DNA from: Acheta domesticus
Taxonomy: Eukaryota; Arthropoda; Insecta; Orthoptera; Gryllidae
Assembly: GCA_031308135.1 (NCBI GenBank)
Contig: JAHLJT010009419.1
Span: 32,330,869 to 32,394,868, forward strand
Reading direction: 5' to 3'
Length of the DNA stretch: 64,000 nt
In this document: one piece after another, positions 47,110 through 59,240 of the stretch
How positions within the stretch are numbered: position 1 is the stretch's first letter
Layout: the number at the start of each line of letters is the position of its first letter
The notes under the pieces: model-generated
What the model was told of the DNA's origin: nothing
The model's database searches: none
Seen by the model: the letters and a program-made list of their open reading frames with translations, nothing else
Position numbers and translations under genes: made by a program

Positions 47110-48109
47110 NNNNNNNNNNNNNNNNNNNNNNNNNNNNNNNNNNNNNNNNNNNNNNNNNNNNNNNNNNNNNNNNNNNNNNNNNNNNNNNNNNNNNNNNNNN
47201 NNNNNNNNNNNNNNNNNNNNNNNNNNNNNNNNNNNNNNNNNNNNNNNNNNNNNNNNNNNNNNNNNNNNNNNNNNNNNNNNNNNNNNNNNNNNNNNNNNNN
47301 NNNNNNNNNNNNNNNNNNNNNNNNNNNNNNNNNNNNNNNNNNNNNNNNNNNNNNNNNNNNNNNNNNNNNNNNNNNNNNNNNNNNNNNNNNNNNNNNNNNN
47401 NNNNNNNNNNNNNNNNNNNNNNNNNNNNNNNNNNNNNNNNNNNNNNNNNNNNNNNNNNNNNNNNNNNNNNNNNNNNNNNNNNNNNNNNNNNNNNNNNNNN
47501 NNNNNNNNNNNNNNNNNNNNNNNNNNNNNNNNNNNNNNNNNNNNNNNNNNNNNNNNNNNNNNNNNNNNNNNNNNNNNNNNNNNNNNNNNNNNNNNNNNNN
47601 NNNNNNNNNNNNNNNNNNNNNNNNNNNNNNNNNNNNNNNNNNNNNNNNNNNNNNNNNNNNNNNNNNNNNNNNNNNNNNNNNNNNNNNNNNNNNNNNNNNN
47701 NNNNNNNNNNNNNNNNNNNNNNNNNNNNNNNNNNNNNNNNNNNNNNNNNNNNNNNNNNNNNNNNNNNNNNNNNNNNNNNNNNNNNNNNNNNNNNNNNNNN
47801 NNNNNNNNNNNNNNNNNNNNNNNNNNNNNNNNNNNNNNNNNNNNNNNNNNNNNNNNNNNNNNNNNNNNNNNNNNNNNNNNNNNNNNNNNNNNNNNNNNNN
47901 NNNNNNNNNNNNNNNNNNNNNNNNNNNNNNNNNNNNNNNNNNNNNNNNNNNNNNNNNNNNNNNNNNNNNNNNNNNNNNNNNNNNNNNNNNNNNNNNNNNN
48001 NNNNNNNNNNNNNNNNNNNNNNNNNNNNNNNNNNNNNNNNNNNNNNNNNNNNNNNNNNNNNNNNNNNNNNNNNNNNNNNNNNNNNNNNNNNNNNNNNNNN
48101 NNNNNNNNN
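47110..48109. other. Assembly gap, exactly 1000 N
   Basis: A round-number run of N, so a placeholder of unknown true size. It sits at the end of the 17-bp satellite, so the array probably continues into it. Confidence 0.98.
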
Positions 48110-48643
48110 GTCTGTCGCGAGGCATCCGCGCGGACGTTCGTGATGAGACGTTGGCGCCCCGATGGCGAACAGTTATCCACGAAGTTCTTATTGTAGTGAT
48201 TATCTCTGGCTGGTGATCTTGCGGACAAGTTGAATGAACTATAAGGGAACTCCAGAGAATCTGATTTCTCCCAACCGGAATCAGAAACATCGAGAATACT
48301 TCAAGGCTTTGAAATGTGGCACAATCACATAAAATAGAGCATTATTTATGAGAGAAAATGTGTGGATGACTTGCCTATAATTTGTTGGTTTGGTATTGTT
48401 TCGGTAGAGTGTTATTTCGGGTGAATTAATGAATGAAAGAATAAATTGTAGATGAGTGAAATGAAAAACGAATGAATGAATTCGTAAATCTCCTTTTGGA
48501 AGAATTAATAAATGTGAATAATGAAAGAGGTGAAGGGGGTGAATGCACAATTGAATAGTGTCAAAATAAATGGAGTGAGTAAATGAATGATAGATTGAAC
48601 GGAGTGAACGAGACAGAGATTGGATGAATTAACGAGGCAGAGA

Positions 48644-48944
48644 CCGGGAGCGGTGCTCAGGGAATCAACAGATGTCACTGCAGGCACGTGACCGTGAAGT
48701 CGTAGGTTCGATTCCCGACGGTGGCAGGATTTTTGACACCAGCTTCTCACTATGCCCAATTCAGTCGCTGTCTGGAGAGAACTCCAGCGTCAGCTGGTCT
48801 GATCGGTAGTTTTTCCCTGGGTTCTCTCTGATCAATACCAGGGCGAATTCCGGAGGCAGCATTCTAACAAATGGTCTTGCGGACTGTGCGCGAAAGTTTC
48901 CTTTCCCTTCCTCACCTAATTTCCTATCCTCACCCCTTACTTAC

Positions 48945-49003
<59 letters not shown>

Positions 49004-49231
49004 CATGCACTTCATTACCACTCATACCGGGATACCGGACAGGAGCTTGGAGCTTATCCCGCTGGGGTGGTGCCCCGCTGCTGGGAGATAACTGGTTGGG
49101 AAAACCCGCTAGCCGACAGATATCTCCATCCAGCAGGGGAAGATCACCGCTTCTTCCCGAGGAAAAATGCCACACTTATGAGACTAATGACCTAAGCAAT
49201 TGACGCACCGGGGGGGCATCACTATCAGTCC
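48644..49231 (+). mobile_element. SINE family 1, full-length, 12-bp TSD
   Basis: It has the tRNA-like head with canonical B-box GGTTCGATTCC (about 48705), a full body and 3' module, and a degenerate tail. Perfect duplication ACGAGGCAGAGA lies at 48632-48643 and 49232-49243. Its internal (AC)n segment has expanded to about 53 bp (48948-49000), compared with about 14 bp in the 20869 copy. 588 bp. Confidence 0.92.
48948..49000. repeat. (AC)n microsatellite inside the SINE
   Basis: Pure dinucleotide run grown from the short AC stretch present in all SINE family 1 copies. Confidence 0.95.
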
Positions 49232-49410
49232 ACGAGGCAGAGAATGTACCAATGAGTGAGACAGAGAATGTGTGAATGAGTGAAGCCTGGGAATGTACGA
49301 ATGAGCGAGATAGAGAATGAGCGAATGAACTAGCCAGAGAATGGTAGAATGAACGATGCAAATAATGGACGAATGAACAAGACAGATAAGAGACGAATGA
49401 ACGAGACAAA

Positions 49411-49929
49411 AATGGAGGAAAAAGGGAGGGGCATAGATTTGTGTTTTTTAAGAAAAAAATGTTTTATTTTCTATTTCAGTGCTTTAAATAATAGCTTTAA
49501 GATATTCTTATCTAATGTTTCAGTGAATTCATTTACTTTTGTGGTAACTTTGTAGTCTAGTCGAGATAGATCTCTAACAATAAGAAAAACATATGTTTCT
49601 AGATTTCTTTGGCTGATTAGGTAGGGATTTCATCAGCTCATTTTCGCTAGTCGGTTGTCAAGAAAATTTGAACCAATAGGTCTGAGTCTGGTGTTCTATA
49701 ACATTTAAACACTTCCTCGCGCAGTCTTGTGACATTGTGCATTTGTCAATACTTTTTTATATGAAAAGAATTAATCAACTTTCACTCAAGCCAATGGACA
49801 TGTACGCAGTAAAATTGTGTTCTTGAAATGTTTGTCTTATATGTAGTTCAATTCATTAGTAATTGAACTCAGTATATATTCATGGAAAATGCCAAAAATA
49901 CCTTTTTATTTTACCACTTTATATTTGTA
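49411..49929. other. Unassigned AT-rich DNA
   Basis: Nothing recognised. Confidence 0.4.
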
Positions 49930-50870
49930 GCACAAAAAAGTTAGTCTATAAAAAATCTTCTTTCAGAAAGTTTGTAAGTTCTCCAAAATTGATGTTCCCC
50001 GATCGATCTCGCCAAACTCAATGTCCAGCGAAATTGAAACGTCTATTTTAATTTTGGGGGTAATTTACACGAAGTCTCAATTTCAAATTCAATTTTTCTA
50101 AAAAAATAGCGTCAAGTTTGTTGATTAAACTTCTCTCTGGATAGAGTAAAGAACTCTTTGAAAATGGTCTGATTTTCCATGAATCCTCTGAATTTTAGAA
50201 AATTACAGACATTTAAGGTTTCATCGTCTTCCTACAACAACAAAAGTGAACATAGAAATTTTTTTAACCATGTTTTAAATTAATTTTGATCTTATTGACC
50301 AAGCCCTGTTAACCAGACTTCAATAGAAATTTTTTCTTAATGGAATATATTCTTCCAAGACATATCTTTAAAAGTAATCACGTAAAATTATTCAAAATGT
50401 GTGGTTTTGCGTGAATAAAGAACAATATTCAACAAATATTTGTTCAAAAAACACCTCCATATTTTTTCTTTTACGTTTTTTCTTCTGATATATCAAGAGT
50501 TAAAAAATGGCACAGATCCCGTTTTAGGCTCACTTAAGGCATTTTCGAAAATTATTGGAAAAATTTACATTGCAGATCTTGAGAATTGACAATGGATACT
50601 TTTTCTTGAATGAAATCTGATCTAATAATTATATCTTTAAATAAGGGGCATTTACATTTTTGAGAAAACAAGTAGTTTCTGCGATTTTTTCTTGAAGTGA
50701 AGGCAATTTATAAAAATTATATTTTTCCTCAAAATGGTTTATTGGTTTCTTGAAATTTTTCCAGAAACACGGTTTTAGTATTTTGGATATATCACAGCTC
50801 TCATTTTCGTTGAAGAGTGAATTTTTGAAAATTGCAACTGTAACTGATAATGCGATAAATTAAGTGGTGT
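49930..50870 (+). repeat. AT-rich dispersed family, headless copy
   Basis: Phrases TTGATGTTCCCCGATCGATC, TTTTAATTTTGGGGGTAATT, TACACGAAG, CTCTGAATTTTAGAAAATTA and AAAACACCTCCATATTTTTT follow the order seen in the 58068 and 59241 copies. The hairpin head and CCGTCTGT stretch are not present. Confidence 0.6.
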
Positions 50871-53800
50871 TGTAGCGATACTAGTTTTATTTCCTCAAAG
50901 ATCGCTACCTCCGCCTTGATTTAATATACTACATTCTGTAAATTATGAATTATTGCGAGATTGTTGTGTTGTAATTAAAAAGAAACAATTTGGAGAAAGC
51001 GCTGTGAAATATGTTTGATGAAAAAAAATAGCGAGGTTTTAGTCTGCAATTGATTGTTTTAATATTTTTGCCAAGAGTGATAGTAGAATATTTCAGGAAG
51101 TTTACTGTTTAGAAAAAATTACAAAATATTTAGAAGATCCTCATGAATTTCTCCTTAATGGATATCCATGTATTGTAAAGATGAATCAACAATTCTGAAG
51201 TGTCCGTTGAACACGATGCTTCTTTATTTGCTGGTTTCCTGCGGACAAGTCAGGGAACTGTGAGTGAGCAGAGTATGACTCTGCAGAGACGGCACGCTAT
51301 CTCCCGGGTCATCCTAAACAATCTCCTGGCGAATCACAGTTCGTTTTCTCGAGAAAGTCCTTTTCAGCAAAATTTAAATGTGAAAAGGTGTTGAAAGAAT
51401 GGTCTTTCATAGAAATTTTTGGAGAAGCTTTGGATGTTATCTTGCTACATCTCTAAATTTGCTACTTCATCCGGTTAATCCAGCACTTTCATTTTCTAAA
51501 TGGTCGACCATCACAGTGAGACGCGCACTCATGCGAAGAATGGAGTCCACGCAAAGTTTGCTTGGAAGAAAGCAAATGAAGACAAATATTTTTGTCATCT
51601 CGCTAATGTTTCACAGTTTGTTTAGAATTAACTTCATCCTCTAAAAACATCTAAAAGGTTTATTTTTATTTGTTGAAGATTTTTATTATTTAATTTTGAA
51701 TGGTAGAAGCACTTTAATTCTCTCCTGATTTTGTAGGAAATACATTTAAGTAAGTTCATCTTTAAAAGACCGACGGGAGTATAATAAATATGCGGAGGAC
51801 AGGTAAAGAAAAAAAACATTTCCACATTCACAGCTCAGTTGACAACGCAGTCTCTTGAGGCTTTGCTGTTCAGTGAATACAGCAACCTTTCGGAAGCTGG
51901 TTTCTTGTTATTTTGTCATTTTCTTTTGGTAATGCCAAGAGCAATTTTGACAACTGTTGGTACAGATTTATACTGTAACTTAACAAAACGAACAGGAAAT
52001 AAATGATAAGATAATGTCTTTGGCAGTTTATTACATATCACTTTCTGCTAACCATGTCAAATACGCTCGATCCTGAAAGTGATACAATATTGAGTAAATA
52101 AACCTTTAATCAAATGTATCTTCTTTTTAATGTAATTAAAATCTGAATGGGAAATAGTATCGTACTTCGAATACCTTATTTAATTTAATGATTGTAAAGC
52201 GAAACATTTAGATGTTAGGGAAAGGGAGTCGTAGGGTGAAATAACCTTTCAAAATTTGCATGTACACTATTTTTGAGTTAGTCACTTTGCACTGAAAAGG
52301 GCACCAATACAAGCTTGTTGAGATTCATTGAAGGCACGAACAAACCATTGTGCGTAAAATAAGTTGAGATATTATAAGAATGAAGACATTTTTGTATTCT
52401 TTGCTGCACTAGAAATTTCCCTTCTACTTTTGTTACATGAAAAAAAATCATCCCATCTGGGAAGCAGTATTAGAGGTCTCCATAAGCGACAAACCTTCCA
52501 CTCTCTCTCGTGGAAACTCTCACAATTGAAAAGGCGCGCAGAAGTAAATCAAGGCTTGTAGTTCAAATTATCTAATGGACAGTGCTCTTATTCGAGTAAA
52601 AGAAATGGTTATCCGCAAAAGAATACCTAAAAAATTATTCACAAAAGACGTTTCCAAGAGGAAGATTCGAAAGGTGTACTCGGCATGATCACTTGCATTT
52701 CACGCAGTCGCACTTAGGGGACAACGCGTGATGGAAAGCAAGCGCCGCGCTCCCTGCGTTTGTGTAGGCGCTTGGCGGCGACCTCGAGGGACTGATTTAA
52801 TGCGTAGGATAGGCGAGAACGCATTAAGAGATGGAACAGAATAGTATAAACAAGCGCACGAAGCATTCGTGTAGTTCGAGGTAAGCAGATACTGCTGTAT
52901 TCCGATTAAACCAAGCATCCGGGTTGACATGAGACTCAAGGCACTTCCACGATCTTACAAATGGTAGTTAGGCGAGCTGTGTAGCCGGCACGGTAAATGT
53001 TGCGAATGCTTGTTTTGAACAAGCCTGCATCTAATATTTATTTTAATGAAATTATCATGAGAAGACGAAATACATGGACAGCTTTGCTGTCTGAAATTAC
53101 GAGCTAATCAAATGTATAATTCATAGAAATGAGCCATTGAATTTTACACGCAGCTGGTTGTTGATTACGTAAAAAGTGCCCATTTTCAATCACTATAGAG
53201 AGCTCAGTAGCTGTAGAAGTCAACTGTAACCGACGATGTTAAATGAAATATCTAAAAATGTAAAGAACCGTGAGTGGAATATACCGTGAGATATCGTGAG
53301 TGAGCAATTTTGAAATATTGCTGTTAATTGCCGATGTACGAATGCAGGTGAAAATGGATGCTTTTTGCTCCCCTTTTGATGATAACTCTACTAACATCAC
53401 TTCATGAGTGTCATAATGCAAGGGAATTGTTGTAGACTTCGAGTCCCATCGAGGCTCTGATGTCGAATAAATATCAGTGAGTCTCTGATGTCGTTAAACA
53501 TTCATTTCAGTGTTGCCCAGATCATTAAACTTACAACTAATGTCTCCGAGATTGTGTTTAAACCATAACGAAAGTAACGTAAGTACTCTAATTTTACAAA
53601 GAATCCTAAATTGTTGATTAATAATGAGATAACTAATAAACTATAGTTCCATACATTAAGAAAGATTACCATACACTACTCACTAATTTGTACAATTGTA
53701 ATGTATTTTAATAGCAAAGAAACAAAATGCCCAACAATTTGGAAATCATTTTATCTTAATTTTTATAATTAACAGAGGTATCGAGTGAGAGACAACATTC

Positions 53801-54896
53801 ATAAAATGTATAATATCAATTTATTGACATATTTAAAATGTTTTTAATAGAATATGTTTACATAACGGTCGATTCATATCTGGATGACTCAACTAAAGTT
53901 ACAGTTGTCACCGGATAAGTTTTTCGCTAGCTCTCGAGCCAGAAAAGTTATTCGCTAGCTCTCTAGTGAACCGCACCACAAGAATCACGAGAAATAATGA
54001 ATTACAAAAGGAACCAAAAGAACCGTGGCACCCTAAACCCGGGATCAACCAAATATTTCTCTGGAAGTAGTCTCCACATCCACTTTAGTAACCAAAGGAA
54101 ATACTGGAAAAAACACTTCAGGACCATTTCAAACAGCACTAAGAGTTTTCAAGTGGAGGATATTGTGAATTAGTTTTTTAACATTTATGGTATATTAAAG
54201 GTACTGAGTGTAACTGAGTGACCAGAGAAGAAATTGTTTTAGCTTGTCTGTCGTAATTCAATCACGCCTGAAGATGTCATCCGGTGTCAATCTAAAATAA
54301 AGCGCGCTTTTGCATTGTAAACCACAGTTAGTATTAAATATAGTGGTTCACTAAAAGGGGCTAGCACATCCTAAATGCTATGAAAGCGTCTTCCAGGAGA
54401 TAAGAAAATTGTGAGAACAAAAAGGATTCAAACGAGGAAAGTGTTCATTCAAACTTATTAAGACTGTACTAAGATATTTGAGTGTGTGGACAATGTGGAT
54501 GTGTGTAGAAAGCACGGACTCTGAAGAAGAATGGGCACAATTATTGAAAAGCTGTACACGGGAATAAACAGTAATAAAACTATAAAAATGGGTTGTATGT
54601 GAATATATTAAAATTATGAATTAGCAGTATTTATAAATTTCAATGAATCTCTGAATTAACAAAATCAATCATCTACGAGAAACTAGTTTATTTTAGTATG
54701 ACGAATAATGTAAACCTCTGACATCGTGAAACAATATTGGTCCCTAGAGGTTCAGTATACTAGAGTCAATTGAACTTTCCTCCTTCATCTGAAATGTTCT
54801 ATGAATTTTTAAAACGGTGCACTTACTGTGTTTTAAACATTTCATTAACATTTCTACTAAATGTATGGGGACAAAAACTTTAGCAAGGCAGCATTA
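50871..54896. other. Unassigned AT-rich DNA
   Basis: No gene recognised. A mildly GC-rich patch at 52700-52900 carries GATTTAATGCG and GCATTAAG words. A short direct repeat (TTCGCTAGCTCTC) occurs at 53920-53965. CGCCTGAAGATGTCATCCGG (54266) resembles a LINE/Penelope-type 3' tail. Confidence 0.35.
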
Positions 54897-55158
54897 ATGT
54901 GTGTGTGTGTGTGTGTGTGTGTGGTGGAGGATAAGCGCGCGTGCGAGCATTCGTGTATATGTACGTGTGTGGCGATAGGTGGGTGTGCGGGGAGTATGAG
55001 GATGTGTGTGGGTTTGGGTGTGGATTTGTGTGTGTGTGTTTGGATTGTGTGAGTGTTTGTGTGTGTGTGTGTTTGGGTGTATGTAGTTTTGGGTGGTGGG
55101 TGAGCGCGTGCGTGTGTATGCATGTGAGTGTGGGTGTGAGAGTGTATGTGTGTGTGTC

Positions 55159-55208
<50 letters not shown>

Positions 55209-55271
55209 TATGACTGTGGGTGTGTATGCGAGTGTATGTGTGTGGGTGGATATGGGCGTGCACGCGTGCGA

Positions 55272-55334
<63 letters not shown>

Positions 55335-55335
55335 G
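54897..55335. repeat. TG-rich compound microsatellite with (GA)n
   Basis: About 440 bp of (TG)n with interruptions, a (GA)n run at about 55174-55205 and a pure (TG)n of about 50 bp near 55275-55325. Alternating purine-pyrimidine DNA of this kind can adopt Z-form. All Cys/Val and Thr/His frames here are artefacts. Confidence 0.95.
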
Positions 55336-55831
55336 GGGGAGCTTCGTTGCCAGTGGACGATCTGGGGCGCTTGCAAAGCGCAACGCGATGCCGAAATCGG
55401 CCACAGGCTAGCGGTCACTCATTTCTCGAGGACTAGCCTTGGCCGAGTAACAAGTTCAGTGTAAATGAAGTGCTCTTTCAGGCGCAGTCTCCTCTCACAC
55501 TGATTCATAAGGTTTACGTTCTAAAGAAGAGATAATTGGATGTCTTGGTGTTCACACAAGTGGATGTTAACCTTCATCTTTTAACAGGCCTGCTTGATGA
55601 ATATCATCTCTCGGCCCAGCATTGGTACACGGGAACACTCATCAGACGGAATGACTTGGTCACGAAACCTGCGTTTTGATGAGATGTTGGTAGCAGTGCA
55701 GGGAGGACGAGCACGAAGAGAAGTGGCCTTGAGGGAACGCGCTCGGAGATTGCGCTCATGCATGTAAGCGCACGTAATATGGGTCATTCGATTCTCTTAC
55801 ATGGAACTGATGATTCATAATGTTTCTCGAC
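55336..55831. other. Unassigned DNA
   Basis: Mildly GC-rich at 55340-55440. No gene recognised. Confidence 0.4.
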
Positions 55832-56446
55832 TAGTGATGCGAAAACGATAACAAAACATCGATGTTTTCAAACATCAACGTTCAAAAATTAAACATCTAT
55901 ATTAATAATATATCGACCAAAAACCACCAATACTATGAAAACTGGTTTAGTAACCTCTAACATTAAATTCGTGTGCAACAATATGTAATTGGGCAGGGTC
56001 CCTTTTATTAATTTATATTTAAGATTTAAATGAAAACCAAGTTAAAAAATACCTCTCTATGTGCAACAGTCAAGGAGAGACGTAGGAAATACCAGGGGGT
56101 TGGAATCATCGCAATCGAGAGGTAGTCTGATCCATGGTTATACAAAAAGCATCCGTTCGGATCGAGCAGATAAGCTGACATTAGAACTATCAGTTACTTT
56201 CATATTATAAGTTTCATAAGATTTTGATTACGGGAATTTTTCATTCAAAAAAGATCGAGCACAAAACATAAAATCATGGAGCACAACACGTTAAGACATA
56301 GAGCACAAAACGTAAAAACATGGAGAACAAAACGCAAAGTTATCGACCAGAAAACTTAAATGTATCGACCACAAAACATCGATGTTAAAAACCATCGTCT
56401 TTAATACTTTGACGTTTAAAACATCGACATCGATGTCGCATACCTA
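55832..56446. mobile_element. hAT-like non-autonomous element with 22-bp internal repeats
   Basis: The ends TAGTGATGCGA and TCGCATACCTA pair at 9 of 11 positions. Outside lie TTCTCGAC and CTCTTGAA, a diverged 8-bp pair, both fitting nTnnnnAn. The interior has ACATCGATGTT palindromic words near both ends and, at about 56256-56390, six tandem 22-bp units of the GAGCACAAAACATAAAATCA type. No transposase frame. Older than the 141-824 element. Confidence 0.6.
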
Positions 56447-58067
56447 CTCTTGAAGGAAATCTGATTACAAACATTTTCTCTAAACTTCTCTTTCACTTAT
56501 TCTAGTTATGATTTTATACAAGATTAGTGCAATAATGATTTTTAGTTTTTTAGACTTATTTTATTATTATTGTTGTTATTATTATTAACTGATGTACTGT
56601 TGCTTCAAAAGTTTTTTATTCTCATGAATGGCCGTGTAAGTGAAAATATTAGTAATAAAATAAACTGAAATAATGCAATAATTGACACACTGACTTCCCA
56701 AATTTTCAAAAATACGTAATTTCCAACATTCATCTCAATTACCCAGTCTTCACAACTGACAATAGGTAGCTAATAAGAGAAAACATTCAATAAGAAAACG
56801 TGATAAAGAAACAAGTGTATGTCTACTAGGGCACTTTTTCAGAATCTATTATGAAAAAATGAAATTAGGAGAGCGATAACTCTAAAAATGCAAAGAAAAG
56901 CTTAATCACTCAGAGGAAAATTTATTAACTCGAGATGTTCTTTAGAGACTCTCGAGAATATCGGAGCGAACGAAAGTGATGAAACTCATCACGTGACTAG
57001 GTCGCAGGAGTGAGGACTCTCGGAAGTTGGGAAACTCGGAGTACTCAAGATTATCCTCACGTCCGGGATGACGCTAATTAAGATTTCTCCACGCGCCTGA
57101 CTTACCTTTTGACTAATGCTTTGACTTCGGCGTTTAATGACTTGCGGCATGCTCATATTTGAATTGAACTGAATTTAAAATTGTGTCAAAAAATTAGCAT
57201 TATAAAAGCCTAGTTATTTCCACATTAAGAATAGACCTATGTATGAGAAGTATGTGTGATGACAAAGGAACAATCCACATTGCTTGTAGTAGAGAATTAT
57301 ATGGATATGTTTCGCGAAAGCTGCCGTTAAAAGCAGCTTGATTGACTACGAGAACTGGTGAACAGAAATGACTTACGAATCACGAACGCCCATTTTATAA
57401 TCGAAGGAGTCACAATTCAACTTTTTTGTCATGCAACAGTTGTAAGAATACAGCCAAACCTATATTTTTGTTTGTTGAACAAATAAGCAGTTAATTTTGT
57501 CTGAAAAATGCAAATATCCGAACTGTTATTCCGCCATTTCTCATGCTGGGTACCGACTGAATTCTCAGACTGAATTCGACACTGCTTACCAAATAGCTGA
57601 TGACATACGACAGCTAGCTTCCAAATAAGAGGCCGCCTACCATTAAATATTTGCTCTTCAAGTGTTGCGTTATGAAACCTTTTTTTGTTCTTGATATGTA
57701 AAGAACATTTAAAACATACTGATACCTAATTTACTTTTCCCTCCCCAAAATGAAATTATTTAAATGATATATTCGACTTGCATTTCTTTCAGTCCATCCA
57801 TAAAATCTCTCCCAAATATATTAATTAGTTTTTTTTGCTTGCGCTGCTTTTACTGCTGTTTTACTGCTTTTATTGTTTATTTGAATGCTAAAAGGACACG
57901 TCATAAACATTTTATCATGAGTAAATAATTCTTTCGTCCTCTACAGATTCTCGAACGATTCACTACCAATATGAATAGTAAAAACGTCTGGCAGATGTTA
58001 TTACATCATTGACAAGACACCATGTTGTTTTTATAATACGAAAATAATTTCATATATTTTCGTAGGA
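56447..58067. other. Unassigned AT-rich DNA
   Basis: No feature supported. GCTAATTAAG and GTTTAATGACTT words occur in a GC-richer patch at about 57000-57150. Confidence 0.4.
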
Positions 58068-58690
58068 ATTGTTTTACTTTCTCGTACACGTACGTATATA
58101 CGGAGAATACGTATATACATAGAATAGAGAAAGTTATGTAATGATGCAGAAAATCGATTTTGGGATTTCAACGGAAATGCATATATTAGGGTCTCAGATG
58201 CCGAAAAAAACTGTTCTTTTGAAAATGTTCGTCCGTCTGTCATCTGTGAACAACGCTAGTGCCTAAACTAATTGTAGGATTTTTTACACAAAGACCATTC
58301 CCCATCGATCTTGCCCGAGCCCAAGCGATGCGATTTTGAATAAGCTTCTTCAATTTCGGGGGGTGGTTTACATGAAACACCTGGATTATTTTTAAAAAAA
58401 TTGTCAAAAGTGGCTCCAAATTTTTGATTGAAGTTTTTGGAAACATAGAGTGAAATACACTTCAAAAGGTAATATATGTTCAATTTTCACTATTAACTCT
58501 GAATTTTCGAAAATTGCAAAGTATTGAAATTTATTCGAAATCTTCCTTCAACTACAAAATTGCGTATAGAGATTTTTGCCGCTGACATCAAAACACACAA
58601 ATGCACACAGACAAACAAACAAGAAAATAAAATTTTTTACAAAAAAATTTACAAAAATATTTACAAAAAACTTATGATTGTTATCCTATC
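58068..58690 (+). repeat. AT-rich dispersed family, copy with 5' hairpin
   Basis: Head TTTTACTTTCTCGTACACGT, then an imperfect ACGTATATAC-based hairpin and AGAGAAAGTTATGTAATG. Then a short CCGTCTGTC stretch (about 58230), AACGCTAGTGCCTAAAC, and the GGCTCCAAATTTTTGATT and TTTTCGAAAATTGCAAA phrases. Confidence 0.7.
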
Positions 58691-59240
58691 TCCTCTACGA
58701 CCTCTTTAACTTTACTGAATTTCTTTCATTAAATTCTAAATAATCTTTTGATACAACATTTAAAACTTTCTAACTACTTAACCTCCATACCAAAATTACT
58801 TACTTTTTACTTTGCTTTAGGAGAACAGCATCTGAATCCTTGTGTTGAAATACATTGTCCATCAATTTACCACAGACATATAAATCTCAAATAAATTAAT
58901 TATACATATATTGCTGCTTATCGACAACTGTTACTATGTATTTCACATCGTACTAAAAACATTCAACAATCTTTAAACTAAAATTGTAAAAATTCTTAAT
59001 ACGCTATATACAGTATCATTATATCTGATTTCATTGTGATCCCCCATAATTTTGCCCCATCCTCACACAAAGCAACGAATGTTCCACATTGTTTACCTTC
59101 TGAGCTTCCCAAGTGCTCCATTTCCATGGCGGTGCTTTCGACAGTCCTTAAAACATGTACTAAGATGTGCATCTTCTTAACAATTTCCTTGCCTCTGCTG
59201 TGTAGTAAGATTGTCTTTTGTAGCATATGCCTTTAAAGAT
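58691..59240. other. Unassigned AT-rich DNA
   Basis: A 76-residue minus frame (58996-59226) is not recognised. Confidence 0.4.

Larger units (their letters stand above)
48420..49410. repeat. Degenerate GAATGAACGAGACAGAGAATG minisatellite split by a SINE
   Basis: Loose units of about 20 bp (GAATGA..GAGACAGAGA) lie at 48420-48631 and resume at 49232-49410 after the SINE insertion. Confidence 0.7.

Noticed and set aside
47067..48290. Frames of 374-407 residues, mostly unknown residues
   Set aside because: They are read through the 1000-N gap and carry no information.
54857..55464. Thr/His-rich and Cys/Val-rich frames
   Set aside because: Translations of (TG)n/(AC)n DNA.
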